Assembly: GCA_021158735.1 (NCBI GenBank)
Contig: JAGGUC010000026.1
Location: 1 to 5,682 of the forward strand
DNA length: 5,682 nt
Direction: 5' to 3'
Source of the DNA: Desulfurococcales archaeon
GTDB taxonomy: Archaea; Thermoproteota; Thermoprotei_A; Sulfolobales; NBVN01
Shown: positions 4,476-5,682 of the stretch, piece after piece
Layout of the letters: every line of letters begins with the position of its first letter
Numbering within the stretch: the first letter of the stretch is position 1
The notes under the pieces: model-generated
What the model was told of the DNA's origin: nothing
Seen by the model: the letters and a program-made list of their open reading frames with translations, nothing else
Databases searched by the model: none
Program-made: the position numbers and the translations under genes

Positions 4476-5682
4476 TGGACTTCATGATGAACTTAGATGT
4501 AAATTACGAAAAGGTGTATAACGTTATTAGGGAGGTCAAAGGGGAATTAAGGCCTACAAAGGAAGAACTTGAAAAAGCTTATGAACTATACGATAGGATT
4601 AAAGAGGTAATTCAACATGCACTTAAAGACCTAAACTATGAGTATAAGGTAAGTCTTGAGGGTTCCTTAGCTAAGGGTACATGTATTAGGGGCGATATAG
4701 ATTTAGATATTTTCATATTAATAAAACATGATAAGATGGATAATAAATGGATTGAAGTAAATATCCTAGAAAAGATACAGAATGCCTTGAGAGGAATTGA
4801 AGGAGCTGAGGTAGCTAAGAAGTATGCGTCACATCCATACTTAGAACTGATATATGATGATTTAAGGGCTGATATAGTTCCTGCGTATTGGGCATCAAGA
4901 ATAGATGAGATAAAGACTGCTGTTGATAGGACTCCATTCCATACAATGTATGTTAAGAGTAAAATAACTTCTGAAGAACAGAGGGATGAGGTAAGACTTC
5001 TTAAGAAATTCTTTAAGGGTATCAATGTTTATGGAGCCGAAATAAAAGTTGAGGGATTTTCAGGATATTTATGTGAGTTACTTATTATTAAGTATGGTTC
5101 ATTCGTTAATACACTTAAGAATATTAGTGTATGGCGTCCACGTACAGTAGTAGTGGTAAATGATGAGGTTAAAATTGATGAGAAGGAAATTCTTAAACTA
5201 TTTCCTGATGCGTCACTAATAGTGCCTGATCCTGTAGATCCTCGTAGAAATGCTGCGGCTTCAGTATCACTGAGAAGCTTAAGTACTGTAGTAATGGCAT
5301 CAAGAACATTCCTACGTGAACCCACTAAGGAATTCTTCTATCCTAGGAGAGTATCTTTCAGTATTAACTGCTTAAAAGATATACTAAGATTAAGTGAAAG
5401 AAGAATGTACTTACTACTCTATGATATAGTAAGTGGTACATCACCTGATGTTTTATGGGGCGAATTGAAAAGAGTTGCAAACAGGTTAGTAAACATCCTT
5501 AAAACTTTTGATTTTGAAGTGATAGATTATAGATTATGGAGTGATGAAGCTAGTACAGCTGTAATCGCTCTAGAGTTATTTAGCGATGAGCTACCTAAGT
5601 ATAAAGTTCATGAGGGACCACCAATAGCTAAACTACTTAACAGTGATAAATTCTTTAATAAGTACATAAATGACATATACTC
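4475..5682 (+). CDS. cca: CCA-adding enzyme, archaeal class I, cut at its 3' end by the window
   Basis: The enzyme adds or repairs the CCA end of tRNAs from CTP and ATP without a nucleic acid template. The nucleotidyltransferase signature is GSLAKGTCIRGDIDLDIF (residues 63-80); by alignment with the archaeal enzyme the catalytic acids are Asp76, Asp78 and Asp133 (in LRADIVP). Further family blocks are TAVDRTPFHTMYV (148-160), VRLLKKFFKGINVYGAEIK (173-191), GFSGYLCELLIIKYGSF (194-210), and VDPRRNAAASVS. The frame is open for 402 codons to the window edge; archaeal enzymes are usually somewhat over 400 residues, so most of the C-terminal tail domain is present and a short end is missing. ATG 4475 overlaps the thpR stop; ATG 4484 and 4487 are alternative starts. 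Unlike tRNA-Pro nearby, other tRNAs may depend on this enzyme for CCA synthesis. Confidence 0.95.
   Translation, partial: MDFMMNLDVNYEKVYNVIREVKGELRPTKEELEKAYELYDRIKEVIQHALKDLNYEYKVSLEGSLAKGTCIRGDIDLDIFILIKHDKMDNKWIEVNILEKIQNALRGIEGAEVAKKYASHPYLELIYDDLRADIVPAYWASRIDEIKTAVDRTPFHTMYVKSKITSEEQRDEVRLLKKFFKGINVYGAEIKVEGFSGYLCELLIIKYGSFVNTLKNISVWRPRTVVVVNDEVKIDEKEILKLFPDASLIVPDPVDPRRNAAASVSLRSLSTVVMASRTFLREPTKEFFYPRRVSFSINCLKDILRLSERRMYLLLYDIVSGTSPDVLWGELKRVANRLVNILKTFDFEVIDYRLWSDEASTAVIALELFSDELPKYKVHEGPPIAKLLNSDKFFNKYINDIY

Noticed and set aside
4484..4490. ATGATGA, an exact C-box match at the start of cca
   Set aside because: No D box (CTGA) follows at guide-RNA distance, and the bases are accounted for by the Met-Met codons of cca.
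3854..5325. Open minus-strand frames of 98-129 codons
   Set aside because: They are antisense to thpR and cca, both of which have clear family motifs on the plus strand.
1..5682. CRISPR array, insertion sequence, integrase or attachment site at the tRNA
   Set aside because: There is no spaced repeat series, no transposase or integrase-like protein, and no duplicated tRNA 3' end; the tRNA is followed by an ordinary small gene.

Overview
The window comes from a thermophilic-looking archaeon, most likely a crenarchaeon (Thermoproteota). SRP19 and ribosomal protein S8e are archaeal/eukaryotic families. The sliding clamp resembles the crenarchaeal PCNA2-type paralogue. Arg and Ile are written mainly as AGG/AGA and ATA. 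A tRNA gene carries a short intron at the canonical archaeal site, and several genes have a TATA element about 25 bp upstream of the start codon. I cannot name the genus.

Layout. Bases 1-957 read leftward: a possible partial gene at the left edge (unidentified), then SRP19 (ffh partner of the signal recognition particle) and ribosomal protein S8e. From 1013 the cis-prenyltransferase gene (uppS) runs rightward, divergent from S8e. It converges on an unidentified conserved-looking small protein (1946-2323, minus). That gene is divergent from the PCNA clamp (2416-3168), whose last bases overlap, tail to tail, a small winged-helix protein (3158-3385, minus). Bases 3386-3549 hold a candidate C/D box guide RNA on the minus strand and the promoter of a 59-residue orphan protein (3550-3729). 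A tRNA-Pro(GGG) gene with an 18-nt intron and an encoded CCA end follows on the minus strand (3743-3838). The right end is a two-gene unit, thpR (RNA 2',3'-cyclic phosphodiesterase/2'-5' ligase) and cca (CCA-adding enzyme), joined by a TGATG stop/start overlap; cca runs off the window.

How they fit. This is mostly a housekeeping information-processing neighbourhood: protein targeting, ribosome, replication clamp and, on the right, RNA processing and 3'-end repair (intron-bearing tRNA, cyclic phosphodiesterase, CCA enzyme, possible methylation guide). uppS supplies long-chain polyprenyl phosphate for glycosylation and is functionally separate. I did not find a new multi-gene system. The points most worth following are the two competing folds of the tRNA-Pro intron, the candidate guide RNA, the altered second catalytic motif of ThpR, and the repeated use of near-symmetric TATA elements between divergent genes.
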